A DNA stretch of 64,000 bases from Deltaproteobacteria bacterium (GCA_022601195.1 JAHZIX010000052.1:1-64000); one strand, 5' to 3'. Shown: positions 17,210 through 27,484, numbered from the stretch's first letter. Numbers and translations: made by a program. Notes: generated from the letters alone by a model not told the origin.

Positions 17210-18586
17210 CTAGCTGCTGGCCAAGAAACGCTCGATGCCATCGAAAGCTTGTTCCAAAACATCGACTTGAGGCAGAAAAACAAGGCGCACGAAGCCCGTA
17301 CCATATTGCTGGCTGAAGCCGGAGCCATGGACCAACAGGACCTTCTCTTGGTGGAGGAGATCGAGGACGAAGGTCTTGTCGTCGGTAGCCCAGCGGGGAT
17401 GCGTGAGCCTGGGGAACATATAGAAAGATCCGCCGGGCTCCTCGACTTCCATCCCGTCCAGGGCGGCGATGCGCTCCATGCAATAGTCCCGCTGCTGCAG
17501 CAACCGGTGCCGGTATTCCAGCATCCAATCCTTCGGCCCCGTCAAACCAGCCAGGTACCCCAGTTGGGCAGGCGTGGAAGCACACAAACGGCTTCTCAGG
17601 AGCTTCTCGAGGGCGTCCCGCACCTTTTCGAGGCGTCCGCGGGGATCGTGCAACGCGAGATAGCCAATGCGCCAACCCGGGGCATAGTAGACCTTTGAAA
17701 CCCCATTGCATGTAATCACCGGTACATCAGGAGATAGAGACGCCAGGGAGACATGAGAGTCGGAGTAGTTGAGACCGTCGTAGATTTCGTCCGAGATGAT
17801 GGTGCACTGGGGCCATTGACGAACGATTTCCAACAACTCCATCAAGGTCTCGCGGCTGGCTATGCCGCCGGTCGGGTTGTTGGGATTGATCACCACCAAC
17901 AACTTGACCTTTTCGTCCATCTTGGCCCGCACATCCTCGAGATCCAGCCGCCAACCGTGGTCTGGGTCCAAACGATACTCGACGGTCGAACCTTGAAACA
18001 TCTGCGGATAAGCCATATACGGAGGGTAGTGGGGCCCTGGTGCCAAGACCTTGTCTCCTGGATGGAGAAACGCAGAAAACAGCAGCTGCAACCCTTCCGT
18101 GACACCCGTGGTCACATAAACATCCTCTTCCCTGCAGCTCCAGCCACCATTCGCCTTGTTCTGCTCGTCTGCAGCGATCGCCTGCCTCAGGGCCGGCAGA
18201 CCGTAGGAAGGAGAATAACCATTCTCTTGGTGCCGCAAAGCTGCTGCATAGGCTTCGATCATAGGCTCGGGGGTGGGTAGCCCTGGGTAAGCGAGGGGAT
18301 CACCGATATTGAGTTTGAGGATGCGGTGCCCCTTCGCCTCGAGCTCGGTCGCTGGCACGACCACATCACGAATAGCGTATTCAATACAGGCAGCTCGCTC
18401 GGCCGGTTCGATCACTGCGTTCTGTGCGGCAGTGTTTCTACCAGCATTGTTATCAGCGGCGGTGCCGCTAGAGGCCTTGGCTTGGGCCGGCAGGGATTCG
18501 CTGGACGGCGCAGGAACCGATGCCCCTGCAGGCGCTGGCACTTCATCGTCAGCCGAGCGAGGAGAGGATTTCGTAGCGTTGATCAT
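17210..18586 (-). CDS. Class I PLP-dependent aminotransferase (AlaA-like)
   Basis: 458 aa from ATG 18586 (GGAG 8 nt upstream); the ORF-track start adds 13 residues without a ribosome binding site. The fold-type I core runs from about residue 65: EYAIRDVVVPATELEAKGHRILKLNIGDP at the start, NPNNPTGG, the substrate/PLP region SDEIYDGLNY, and the PLP lysine in GVSKVYYAPGWRIGY. This pattern is closest to alanine/aspartate transaminases of the AlaA group, which convert pyruvate and glutamate to alanine and 2-oxoglutarate; substrate is inferred. The first about 55 residues are an Ala/Ser/Pro-rich low-complexity extension not normal for the family. Cytoplasmic. Confidence 0.85.
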   Translation of the reverse strand: MINATKSSPRSADDEVPAPAGASVPAPSSESLPAQAKASSGTAADNNAGRNTAAQNAVIEPAERAACIEYAIRDVVVPATELEAKGHRILKLNIGDPLAYPGLPTPEPMIEAYAAALRHQENGYSPSYGLPALRQAIAADEQNKANGGWSCREEDVYVTTGVTEGLQLLFSAFLHPGDKVLAPGPHYPPYMAYPQMFQGSTVEYRLDPDHGWRLDLEDVRAKMDEKVKLLVVINPNNPTGGIASRETLMELLEIVRQWPQCTIISDEIYDGLNYSDSHVSLASLSPDVPVITCNGVSKVYYAPGWRIGYLALHDPRGRLEKVRDALEKLLRSRLCASTPAQLGYLAGLTGPKDWMLEYRHRLLQQRDYCMERIAALDGMEVEEPGGSFYMFPRLTHPRWATDDKTFVLDLLHQEKVLLVHGSGFSQQYGTGFVRLVFLPQVDVLEQAFDGIERFLASS

Positions 18587-18648
18587 GGGCGTTCTCCGGT
18601 GTCTATGAGCGAAGCAGAATACCACGGCGCACAGCCCAGCAGAGCTTC

Positions 18649-19428
18649 CTACCCTGCCAGCCCTCGCTCTTTCCGAACCGCTTGGTGAAGTCGTAGGAAA
18701 TCAGCCAGGTCGAGCTCTTCGGCCCTGACTTTTGGCGGCAGGTTCGCAGTGACAGCAGCTGCCAAAGGTTTCCCCAAGCCTGCCGCCAGGGAATTCCGCA
18801 GGACTTTGCGACGCTGGCCAAAGGCGAAGCGAACCAGGCGAGCCAACTCGGGCATCTCCTCTTCCGGAAGAGGCGGAGAGCGAAGAGTCAATCCAACGAA
18901 GGCACTGTCGACCTTGGGCGGAGGCCGAAAGCTCCCCGGCTTGAGGTGTCCGAGAATTCTCACCTCCGCACGCGCCTGAACCAGGATCGACAAGGCGCCA
19001 TAGTCACTGCTGCGGGGGGTCGCGGCGAGTCTCTCTGCGACCTCTCTCTGCACCAAAAAACCGGCTCGAGGCACCCGGAGATGCTGCTCAATGACCCGCT
19101 GAATAATCGCGGTACTCACCTGGTAGGGAAGATTTCCAGCAACGAGGGTGCCTTCGGGCAGGAATTCCCAGGGTAACGCCAGCGCATCTCCGATCACCAC
19201 GGGCACCGCTGCGCCCAACCTCCGCCTCAACTCGAAGGCCCAGGCCGGATCCAGCTCCCAGGCCCAGGTCTTAGCACCTGATTCCTGCAAGACCTCTGTC
19301 AAGACTCCTCCGCCCGGACCAATTTCCAACACGGAAGAATTCGCTGGCTGTAGAAATCTGACCAGAGGAGCGCACAAACCGCCGTGAATCAGATGGTGTT
19401 GGCCTAAAGCCTTGAGAAGACGTGGCAT
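18649..19428 (-). CDS. rsmA: 16S rRNA dimethyladenosine transferase RsmA (KsgA)
   Basis: 259 aa from ATG 19428 (MPRLLKALGQHHLIHGG); the longer ORF start lacks family similarity. RsmA dimethylates two adjacent adenines near the 3' end of 16S rRNA using SAM. Visible motifs are the SAM loop VLEIGPGGGVLTEVL, the acidic residue in AWELDP, and the catalytic GNLPYQVST (N-L-P-Y). The helix-rich C-terminal domain with FGQRRKVLRNSL is present. The N-terminal motif reads GQHHLIHGG where GQ(N/H)FLxD is usual, a small deviation. It probably forms a unit with the aminotransferase downstream. Confidence 0.95.
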   Translation of the reverse strand: MPRLLKALGQHHLIHGGLCAPLVRFLQPANSSVLEIGPGGGVLTEVLQESGAKTWAWELDPAWAFELRRRLGAAVPVVIGDALALPWEFLPEGTLVAGNLPYQVSTAIIQRVIEQHLRVPRAGFLVQREVAERLAATPRSSDYGALSILVQARAEVRILGHLKPGSFRPPPKVDSAFVGLTLRSPPLPEEEMPELARLVRFAFGQRRKVLRNSLAAGLGKPLAAAVTANLPPKVRAEELDLADFLRLHQAVRKERGLAG

Positions 19429-19804
19429 AGCGCGGCAAACGGTATCAGGAATCAAGACCCAACAGAAAATATTCGCCGCAGGCGAAGGCATCGCCCCCCC
19501 CAAGAAGATTTACCAGCCGTTGCTCTCTAGGGAGTTTCTACCCGACTTTCTACCCAACTGACTATTCAAGCCACGGATCTACTGGTATCTGTGGCGTCCT
19601 TCTCCTCGAATCCATCTCTCGTCGTACTGAGACACCTCTTCGTCGGTCTCAGAGCGAAGTCCTCGAATCCACAGGCAGCTACGCCGTCTCGTAACGATTC
19701 CGGTAGCGAATCCGGTGAGAAACCAAGGCCAAGTTACCGACGCCCTTGGCCGTCACCACTTCCTTCTGATATCTTGAAGCTTAATCAGTATTGGTGAATT
19801 TCCT
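19429..19804. other. Divergent intergenic region rsmA / GGDEF gene
   Basis: About 375 bp. TCCTCGAATCCA occurs twice (about 19611 and 19670), and CTGAGAC/GTCTCAG (19627-19652) makes a 7-bp perfect hairpin without a T-run. A degenerate GTAACGATTCCG/GTAGCGAATCCG pair lies near 19690. No promoter with both boxes was recognised, and the ORF 19591-19797 has no gene-like features. Confidence 0.45.
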
Positions 19805-20998
19805 TTGGCTCAGCGAACTTCTGAATTGCCGCCTTCTTTGTCTACCGAGGCTTCGGCTCGGGCACAAGGAAACTCGGACACGTTTCATTGCTTGGAACCC
19901 GAGCAATTGGAGAGCTTTCTCAAGCGACTCCGTGTGCGGCCCTACTTCCCCTTAGAACTGAATCTTGTGGAGAATCTCATTGAGGTTCTTCGCAAAGCCA
20001 ACGAATTCGTTCCCTCTGCAGCGGGCTCGATCCTTCTCGACGACCCGATGGTCAAAGCCGTCGATCGGCGAAAGGGCCGCCTTACTTTCATCGCGGCCTT
20101 CGGCGACAAGTCCTCTGGCCTGGTGGGCACCCGTATCCCTGCGGCCCAGGGCATTGCCGGCCATGTGTACCTCACTGGCAATACCTACTGCACGCCGGAT
20201 GTCCGCAGCGACCGATTTTTCTATTCGCGCATCGATGAGACCACCCAGTACACCACCGAGTCACTGATCGCCATTCCAATTCGCATCGAAAAGGAAGTCT
20301 GTGGCGTTCTGGAGCTCATCAATCGCAAGGGAGCGACCGGCTACGGTGAAGCGGATCGGAACCTGCTGGAGATTTTTGCTGGGTATATCTCCATATCCAT
20401 CCAGAACGTCCTCGACGGACGACAAGCCCAAGAGATCGCCAAACGGGATAATCTAACCGGCCTCCACAATGACCGGTTTCTCCACATAGCCCTCTCTCAA
20501 GCCATCAAGTCCTGCGTCGCCAGCGGCGATGATCTCTCCGTCCTTTTCATCGATCTGGACTATTTCAAGAGGGTCAACGACACCCATGGCCACCTCGCCG
20601 GAAGCCAGGTTCTGCAGGAAGTCGGCGAGCTGTTGAGGAGGTTGATCTCCGGGCAAAACAAGATTGCTGCCCGCTATGGGGGCGACGAGTTCGTTCTCGT
20701 CCTTCAGGGTACCGATCTCGATGAAGCGGTCGACGTTGCCGAGAAGCTCCGACGGGAGATGCCGGAGACTCTCTTTTGCACAGCACCGGGAGAGATCCAA
20801 CCAGAGACCCTCAATCTATCTGGTCTGACCTGTTCTGTGGGCGTCGCTACCTTGCATCGGCACATCGATGACGCCATGACTCCAGACCAGACCAAGAGTA
20901 CCCTCTTGCGTCTGGCCGATGCTGCAATGTATGTTGCCAAAGAAACGGGAAGAAACCGAACGGCCATCGCTGGCGAGCCCGTTAGGCGCCGCGACTAG
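19805..20998 (+). CDS. GAF-GGDEF diguanylate cyclase
   Basis: 397 aa; the start is TTG in the ORF track, with no clear ribosome binding site, so it is uncertain. A GAF sensor domain spans about residues 45-205 (AAGSILLDDP..., AAQGIAGHVYLTG, SLIAIPIRIEKEVCGVLELINRKG). The GGDEF domain (about 215-385) starts DNLTGLHNDRFL and has the intact active site RYGGDEF and metal-binding FIDLDYFKRVND, so it should make cyclic di-GMP from GTP. The RxxD inhibitory site upstream of GGDEF is absent (GQNK there). No membrane helix; the GAF ligand is unknown. Confidence 0.9.
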   Translation: MAQRTSELPPSLSTEASARAQGNSDTFHCLEPEQLESFLKRLRVRPYFPLELNLVENLIEVLRKANEFVPSAAGSILLDDPMVKAVDRRKGRLTFIAAFGDKSSGLVGTRIPAAQGIAGHVYLTGNTYCTPDVRSDRFFYSRIDETTQYTTESLIAIPIRIEKEVCGVLELINRKGATGYGEADRNLLEIFAGYISISIQNVLDGRQAQEIAKRDNLTGLHNDRFLHIALSQAIKSCVASGDDLSVLFIDLDYFKRVNDTHGHLAGSQVLQEVGELLRRLISGQNKIAARYGGDEFVLVLQGTDLDEAVDVAEKLRREMPETLFCTAPGEIQPETLNLSGLTCSVGVATLHRHIDDAMTPDQTKSTLLRLADAAMYVAKETGRNRTAIAGEPVRRRD

Positions 20999-21321
20999 GG
21001 TCGCGTTTCTTCACGATGCCGAAAGGTTCTCACAACGAGTAGAATTGAGAGACTCTGAGTCTTCAGCAGCCTTTCCTTCCTAGCGAAGATCACTCCGAGT
21101 TCCCAGCAATCGGATTCTTAGCAACCGGATTCGCAGTCACCGAACCCGCAGCCACCGAATCCGCAGTAACGCTATCCCTCGGAGAGCTTCGCGATGGAAA
21201 AGGCAGAAGACCCTCGAGATATCAAACAAATAACCCTGTGGAGTGGATGGTCCAGCATGAATTCCGGACTGCTTCCGCTGCACGGGTCAAAGCGACGAGA
21301 ATAGGACCAGGAGAGATTCCA
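20999..21321. other. Intergenic region with repeat array
   Basis: 323 bp before the ALDH gene. It contains a TAGAAT (-10-like) at 21040-21045 and the 15-bp array at 21104-21178. The ORF-track ALDH start (21238) lies here but has no ribosome binding site, so the 3' part is probably leader sequence. Confidence 0.5.
21104..21178 (+). repeat. Five-unit imperfect 15-bp tandem repeat
   Basis: Five consecutive 15-bp units: CAGCAATCGGATTCT, TAGCAACCGGATTCG, CAGTCACCGAACCCG, CAGCCACCGAATCCG, CAGTAACGCTATCCC. It is non-coding, 145 bp upstream of the ALDH gene. Core and period match the array at 4693-4752, so the two loci carry the same repeat family. Confidence 0.75.
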
Positions 21322-22857
21322 ATGAATCAACGCACCAACGACGAAGTACTCCAGTTGCTACAAGCTTTTCAGCTAACCTCCGATAACCACGGCGCCTACG
21401 CCGGCGAGTGGATCGAAACCACCGGGCCCCGCATCGAATCCATCAACCCGACCACCGGAGAAGCCATCGCCTCTGTCCGAATGGCCTCCGCCGATGAATA
21501 CGAACGAGTCGCCCAGGTGACCATAGAGGCCTTCGAGGCGTGGCGTACCTGGCCGGCCCCTCAGCGAGGAGAGGTCGTTCGCCAGTTGGGAGACGCCCTG
21601 AGGAAGCAAAAGGATGAGCTCGGTCGTCTAGTGACTCTCGAGGTTGGCAAGACACTGAGCGAGGGCTTGGGGGAAGTCCAAGAGATGATCGATATGGCGG
21701 ACCTCGCCGTGGGGATGTCTCGCCAGCTGTTCGGCAAGAGCATGCACTCGGAAAGGCCGCAGCACCGCATGTACGAGCAATGGCACCCCATGGGACCGAC
21801 GGGGATCATTACCGCCTTCAACTTTCCAGTGGCTGTTTGGGCCTGGAATGCCATGGTGGCCGCGGTTTGCGGAAACTCCATGATCTGGAAACCCTCACCA
21901 GAAGCTCCCCTGACTTCCCTTGCGGTGACCCGCATCGCTCAGAGGGTACTCGAAGAGAACGACGCTCCGGCAATTTTCAATCTAGCCATCGGCGGTGTGG
22001 AGCAGGTGGGAGAGGCCTTGGTGGCCGACACCCGCTTCCCGCTCATCTCGGCCACCGGGTCGGTGCGTATGGGCAAACAGGTCGGCGCCGCGGTGGCAGC
22101 TCGAATGGGTCGCTCCCTCCTGGAGCTTGGCGGCAACAACGGCCTCTTGGTGATGGATGATGCAGATCTCGACCTGGCCCTTCGTGGAGTGCTTTTTGGA
22201 GCTGCCGGCACTGCTGGTCAGCGCTGCACGACCACCCGCCGCCTCTTTCTACAGAAGGGCATCGCTCAGGAAATGAAAGAGCGCTTGGTGCAGGCCTATG
22301 GTTCTGTCCGGATCGGAGATCCCCTCGAGGACAACGTCCTCATGGGCCCACTGATCAATCAAAAAGCAGTGGACGGCATGCTAGAGGCCTTGGAGCGGGT
22401 TCAGGAGCAGGGAGGCCGAATTCTCTGCGGTGGCAAAAGCCTCGATGGCCCCGGGTTCTTCGTGGAGCCAACTCTGGTCGAGATCGACCAACAAACTCCC
22501 ATGGTCTGCGATGAAACCTTCGCTCCCATTCTTTACATCATGGAGTTCGATGACCTCGATGAGGCCATCGCCATCCACAACGCGGTCCCCCAGGGGTTGT
22601 CGTCGGCAATTTTCACGCTAAATATGCGTTCCGCCGAGAGGTTCCTAGCAGCGACTGGTAGCGACTGCGGCATCGCCAACGTCAACATCGGCACCTCCGG
22701 AGCCGAAATCGGTGGAGCTTTTGGAGGCGAGAAAGACACCGGCGGTGGCCGAGAAGCCGGATCCGACTCGTGGAAGGCGTATATGCGCCGCCAGACCTGC
22801 ACCCTCAACTGGGGAACGGAGCTTCCCCTAGCTCAGGGAGTCGAGTTCGAGGTCTGA
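21322..22857 (+). CDS. ALDH7-type aldehyde dehydrogenase (aminoadipate-semialdehyde-like)
   Basis: 511 aa from ATG 21322, selected for AGGAGAG 6 nt upstream; the ORF-track start is 84 bp earlier without such a site. NAD(P)-dependent aldehyde oxidation: catalytic Cys302 in GTAGQRCTTTRRL and general base Glu268 in LLELGGNN; cofactor-binding FNFPVAVWAWN and TGSVRMGKQV. The C-terminal block GSDCGIANVNIGTSGAEIGGAFGGEK is characteristic of the ALDH7 (antiquitin) group, which oxidises alpha-aminoadipate semialdehyde in lysine breakdown. No other lysine-pathway gene is adjacent, so the substrate is inferred from family only. Confidence 0.92.
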   Translation: MNQRTNDEVLQLLQAFQLTSDNHGAYAGEWIETTGPRIESINPTTGEAIASVRMASADEYERVAQVTIEAFEAWRTWPAPQRGEVVRQLGDALRKQKDELGRLVTLEVGKTLSEGLGEVQEMIDMADLAVGMSRQLFGKSMHSERPQHRMYEQWHPMGPTGIITAFNFPVAVWAWNAMVAAVCGNSMIWKPSPEAPLTSLAVTRIAQRVLEENDAPAIFNLAIGGVEQVGEALVADTRFPLISATGSVRMGKQVGAAVAARMGRSLLELGGNNGLLVMDDADLDLALRGVLFGAAGTAGQRCTTTRRLFLQKGIAQEMKERLVQAYGSVRIGDPLEDNVLMGPLINQKAVDGMLEALERVQEQGGRILCGGKSLDGPGFFVEPTLVEIDQQTPMVCDETFAPILYIMEFDDLDEAIAIHNAVPQGLSSAIFTLNMRSAERFLAATGSDCGIANVNIGTSGAEIGGAFGGEKDTGGGREAGSDSWKAYMRRQTCTLNWGTELPLAQGVEFEV

Positions 22858-22881
22858 CTCGGAGAGCAGTCCCGACTCTAT

Positions 22882-22895
22882 CCGCCTCGAGGCGG
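22882..22895. terminator. Possible bidirectional terminator between convergent genes
   Basis: CCGCCTCGAGGCGG is a perfect 14-bp palindrome in the 39-bp gap between the converging ALDH and symporter genes. There is no strong T-run on either side, so termination is only suggested by the position. Confidence 0.35.
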
Positions 22896-22896
22896 T

Positions 22897-24423
22897 TCAC
22901 ATTTCCATCACTTCTCGAACGGCGGGGTCCTGGACCTCGCCGTTTTCCGTTCCCTGCCACCAGCTCACAGCCAGGAGAACCGTGAAAGAGGCCGCCAAGG
23001 AGACCGCGGTGGGCAAGACTCCGGGAGCGAAGGGAATCGCCGGAAGGGAAGGAAATAACGACTGGCGCTGCAGGAGCTCGAGAGCGATATTGAGACTCAT
23101 GCCGGTAAGAATCGATGCAGAAGCAGCGCCCGCCGTCACCCTTTTCCAATTTAGGCCAATCGCCAAGGCAGGCCCCAGGGCAGCCCCAAAAGTCCCAAAG
23201 GCGAACGTCCCCAACAAGGCGATGAGGTCGCCGTAGAAGTAGGCCACCACAGCGGCGAGACCCGCCGTACCGATCGTCGCCACGCGCCCCCAAGCGAGTT
23301 CGTTGGCGATTGGCCGACCCAAGGCACGAGGTAAATCCCGCACCCAGGCAGCCGAGGCTATATTGACGAAAGAATCGGCGCTCGACATGATGGCTGCTAA
23401 CACGCCGGCGAATACTAGACCCGCCAGCATTTCGGGAACAAAATTCAGTAGAAAGGCTGGTGCTGCGTCATCCGGACGCTCTAGAGGCGCCAAACGACCT
23501 CCCACGACTAGCGCCGGTACCGCCAGGCCGATGCCGAGCCAAATCAGCACGCAGGCGGATTGGGTGAAACCCAGTAGCAGAGGAAACCACTTCAGCTTGC
23601 GAGGGTCGTCCAGCATATAGAACTTGTGCAACATATGAGGTTGACCGAGGTTTCCCAGTCCGAAGACAAAGAAAAAGCCGAGAGCGGTAAAAATCGGTAC
23701 GCTACCGAGAGGGTCTAAGAACTCGGGGCCGAACCGATCTGATCCGGCGATGGTCTCGGCGATCGAGCCCAGACCTCCCCCCGCCTTCATGGCGTAGTAG
23801 AAAACCCCTCCCGCCGCCACGACCATCAGGGCTCCTTGAAAGAGGTCCGTATAGACTCCCGCGACCATGCCTCCGGCAACCGAATAGGTCAAGACAACCA
23901 CCAGGCCTAGGGTCATGGCGATAGCTAGACTCCAGTGCCCAAAAAGCTCCCGTGTCCCAAAGATCGCCTCGATCAGCCGCCCCATGGCCAGCAGCTGAGC
24001 TCCCAAGTAGGCCACCGTGCCAAAGACAATGGCGACTGCCGCCAGACCACTGGTACGCCGACACTGGAACCGATAGAAGAAGGCATCCGGGATCGTGAAG
24101 ACCTCCCGAACGCCGGCTAGGAGCCGCAGCCGCTTGGCAACCGACCAACAGAGGAGACCCGCGGTGAAACTGACCGGAATACAGATAAAGAGGGAAGCCA
24201 CGCCCATTCGGTAAGTGAGGCCAGGGCCCCCGATAAAAACAAAGCCGCTGAAGGCAGCGGACATGGTGGCGAGCCCGGTGACTAGCAGACCGACTCGCTG
24301 CCCAGCAATGAAAAAATCTTTTGCGCTTTGGGTCCGCCGGGCAGCCCAGAACCCAATCAAGAGAACCGCTGCCAAATACAGCGACGCCCACAACACGATA
24401 AAGGGCTTTTCTAGAATCGGCAT
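22897..24423 (-). CDS. Sodium:solute symporter (SSS family)
   Basis: 508 aa from ATG 24423 (MPILEKPFIVLWASLYL); the longer ORF start reads into the upstream gene. About 13 hydrophobic helices are visible. The conserved N-terminal pattern RTQSAKDFFIAGQRVG...GLATMSAAFSGFVFIGGPGLTYRMG is typical of SSS transporters, which couple uptake of amino acids, sugars or organic acids to Na+ entry. LAAIMSSADSFVNIAS in the middle is the helix with Na+-site Ser residues. It starts 4 bp after the small membrane protein and probably forms a two-gene unit with it. Substrate is not predictable by eye. Confidence 0.92.
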   Translation of the reverse strand: MPILEKPFIVLWASLYLAAVLLIGFWAARRTQSAKDFFIAGQRVGLLVTGLATMSAAFSGFVFIGGPGLTYRMGVASLFICIPVSFTAGLLCWSVAKRLRLLAGVREVFTIPDAFFYRFQCRRTSGLAAVAIVFGTVAYLGAQLLAMGRLIEAIFGTRELFGHWSLAIAMTLGLVVVLTYSVAGGMVAGVYTDLFQGALMVVAAGGVFYYAMKAGGGLGSIAETIAGSDRFGPEFLDPLGSVPIFTALGFFFVFGLGNLGQPHMLHKFYMLDDPRKLKWFPLLLGFTQSACVLIWLGIGLAVPALVVGGRLAPLERPDDAAPAFLLNFVPEMLAGLVFAGVLAAIMSSADSFVNIASAAWVRDLPRALGRPIANELAWGRVATIGTAGLAAVVAYFYGDLIALLGTFAFGTFGAALGPALAIGLNWKRVTAGAASASILTGMSLNIALELLQRQSLFPSLPAIPFAPGVLPTAVSLAASFTVLLAVSWWQGTENGEVQDPAVREVMEM

Positions 24424-24427
24424 GGAG

Positions 24428-24856
24428 CTAAGGGTCCTGACACTGCTCTCGGCGCAGCTCTTCGTAACGCTCCAGATCCTTCTCAGTGAGAGTGAAACTC
24501 TCGAAGGTAGCAGCATAGGCCCAGCCCACCAGAACCAGCGGTGCTAGCCAAAGAAGCCCCAGCATGACGGCGGTGGCGGGGGGTAGGCCACCGAGAAATC
24601 CAACTTGCCTACCGGACCCTGAGAGCACCAACATCGCCGTAGCACTACCCAGAAGCAGTAGCCATAGAGCGGCCAAGGGAGCTCTCAGAGGACCAAGGTG
24701 CCCCTGTCTCTGACCTCCCAGGGCGATGAGGGCAATCGGAAAGGTCATCGAGACGAGAGTAAAGATCCAAAAAGAAGCACGATGCTCGATAAAAAAGCAG
24801 CCCAGGACCATCGGCGAAGCCAGGGTCAGGAACACGAGGGCGACACGTTTGCTCAT
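24428..24856 (-). CDS. Small membrane protein, likely symporter partner
   Basis: 142 aa from ATG 24856 (GGAG 8 nt upstream). Four hydrophobic segments (VALVFLTLASPMVLGCFF, WIFTLVSMTFPIALIAL, LAALWLLLLGSATAMLVL, AVMLGLLWLAPLVLVGWAYA) and a short charged C-terminal tail (LTEKDLERYEELRREQ). It lies immediately upstream of the SSS symporter, a position where small accessory membrane subunits (DUF3311/DUF4212-type) occur in some SSS systems. I do not recognise its family from the sequence, so the partner role rests on context. Confidence 0.7.
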   Translation of the reverse strand: MSKRVALVFLTLASPMVLGCFFIEHRASFWIFTLVSMTFPIALIALGGQRQGHLGPLRAPLAALWLLLLGSATAMLVLSGSGRQVGFLGGLPPATAVMLGLLWLAPLVLVGWAYAATFESFTLTEKDLERYEELRREQCQDP

Positions 24857-25012
24857 GACGAAAACTCCCACTACAACTTGGACGGCACCGTTCTATGGCT
24901 ACTGCTTCTGGGACTTGTTCGGCACCTCGAGATTCGTACGGCAAATTTGCACGGTATCCGCGGCTCGGCGAGCCGGTGTCGAATGGCGAATGCAGATAGA
25001 ATAGCGAACAAC

Positions 25013-25339
25013 ATGGCGAAACCGGAGTTTCAAGTTCTCGTCTGCCTCAATGAGCGTGGAGAAGGTGCCCGCAAACCGAGCTGTGGCCACCGGAACGCCT
25101 TGGCCGTCTATCACCGGTTCAAGGACCACGTCCGCAGCCAAGGCCTTCGGGACCGGGTCATGGTCAACCGAACCGGGTGCCTCAAGCACTGTAGCCAAGG
25201 CGTCGTGGTCGCCATTTGGCCTCACAACCTTTGGCTTCGGGGAGTGGAAGAGGCGGATGTCGAAGAGATCCTCTCGACCAGCGTGTTAGGAGGGAAAGAG
25301 CTTCAGCGCCTCGAGATGCCTGATATTCCCTGGGAATAG
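25013..25339 (+). CDS. Thioredoxin-like 2Fe-2S ferredoxin
   Basis: 108 aa from ATG 25013 (MAKPEFQVLVCLNERGEG); an in-frame ATG at 24983 is an alternative. The four-cysteine pattern (CLNE...SCGHRN...TGCLKHC) together with GVVVAIWPHNLWLRGVEEADV matches thioredoxin-fold 2Fe-2S ferredoxins, soluble electron carriers. The first Cys of the usual CxxxR motif is present as CLNERGEG. The ORF-track frame begins inside the neighbouring antisense gene and is too long. Partner enzymes are not adjacent; it is divergent from the symporter genes. Confidence 0.85.
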   Translation: MAKPEFQVLVCLNERGEGARKPSCGHRNALAVYHRFKDHVRSQGLRDRVMVNRTGCLKHCSQGVVVAIWPHNLWLRGVEEADVEEILSTSVLGGKELQRLEMPDIPWE

Positions 25340-25354
25340 GAACGCACTAGGAAA

Positions 25355-26149
25355 CTAGGAAATGTACCGGAGTGGTTGGACCGTCGTCATCAATCCTAGC
25401 CGATTCGCCCTCCGGTAAAATTCTTCCAGGCCCGCAAGCTCTCCTGCCCGCAGTAAATAGCGAACGCTTTTTTCCAAAGAATCTTTCACGTCGGCAACCT
25501 CCACATCGATCTGGGCGGCATACTCCCGCACGAGGCTATCCATGGCGGCAAGGCCGAATCGCAGGCTGCTCTTGAAATAGAAGGTGACATCGTTGAGGGC
25601 CACCTCTTCCCGGCAGGCCCAAAAAGACGCCACCCAGGGGTGGCCGGTCAGCTGGGACCAGCGCTGAGCTAGGTCGAGAGTTTGAACTTTTGGATCGTCG
25701 AGCCTTAGAGCCGCATCGCCGGTCACCAAGGCGGCATCGTGGCTCTCAAGCATGCGGCTCGCTATGGGTTGGTGAGGAACGAGGGGCGGCACCTGCCCAA
25801 GATCCTCCAAGAGGACTATTCGGAGTAAGGCTTCGGTAGCTCCACCGTTCGGCTCGACAGCGATGCTCTCGACTTCCTCTAATGGCCGATTCATCGCCAG
25901 CACCACGGAACGACTGGGTCCAGCCAAGGCAACGCAAAGGTTAGGAATGACCTTCAGGTGTTCCAGCTCTTGGTAATCCAGAGGGGAAACCAAGCCAACA
26001 TCCAGGTTTCTCTGACGCAGTAGTTGAGCGATCACCGCTGGAGGGTGCAGACTGGGTGTAATTAGCCCTTCGTAGTGACCCTTGAGAAAGCCCCAGGCCA
26101 GAGGTCGGCTGTAGAGCTCGCCGGGAATACCGACCCGCAGCTTGCCCAA
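25355..26149 (-). CDS. mqnA: Menaquinone biosynthesis protein MqnA (chorismate dehydratase)
   Basis: 264 aa. MqnA removes water from chorismate in the first step of the futalosine route to menaquinone. It is a periplasmic-binding-protein fold; the hallmark stretches are RVGIPGELYSRPLAWGF at the start, DVGLVSPLDYQEL, PSRSVVLAMNRPLEEVESIAV, DAALVTGDAAL and DLAQRWSQLTGHPWVASFWACR. No signal peptide, so cytoplasmic. It begins 8 bp after rho on the same strand. The other mqn genes are not in this window. Its presence means the organism makes menaquinone by the futalosine pathway, if those genes exist elsewhere. Confidence 0.85.
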   Translation of the reverse strand: MGKLRVGIPGELYSRPLAWGFLKGHYEGLITPSLHPPAVIAQLLRQRNLDVGLVSPLDYQELEHLKVIPNLCVALAGPSRSVVLAMNRPLEEVESIAVEPNGGATEALLRIVLLEDLGQVPPLVPHQPIASRMLESHDAALVTGDAALRLDDPKVQTLDLAQRWSQLTGHPWVASFWACREEVALNDVTFYFKSSLRFGLAAMDSLVREYAAQIDVEVADVKDSLEKSVRYLLRAGELAGLEEFYRRANRLGLMTTVQPLRYIS

Positions 26150-26157
26150 GGTATCGA

Positions 26158-27450
<1,293 letters not shown>

Positions 27451-27484
27451 CTTTTTCCTCATTTAGGCCATCCGTTTCCTTAAC

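Noticed and set aside
17100-17711. 203-aa minus-strand ORF
   Set aside because: Alternative frame of the aminotransferase gene on the same strand.
19591-19797. 68-aa ORF before the GGDEF gene
   Set aside because: Low complexity, no ribosome binding site, no similarity.
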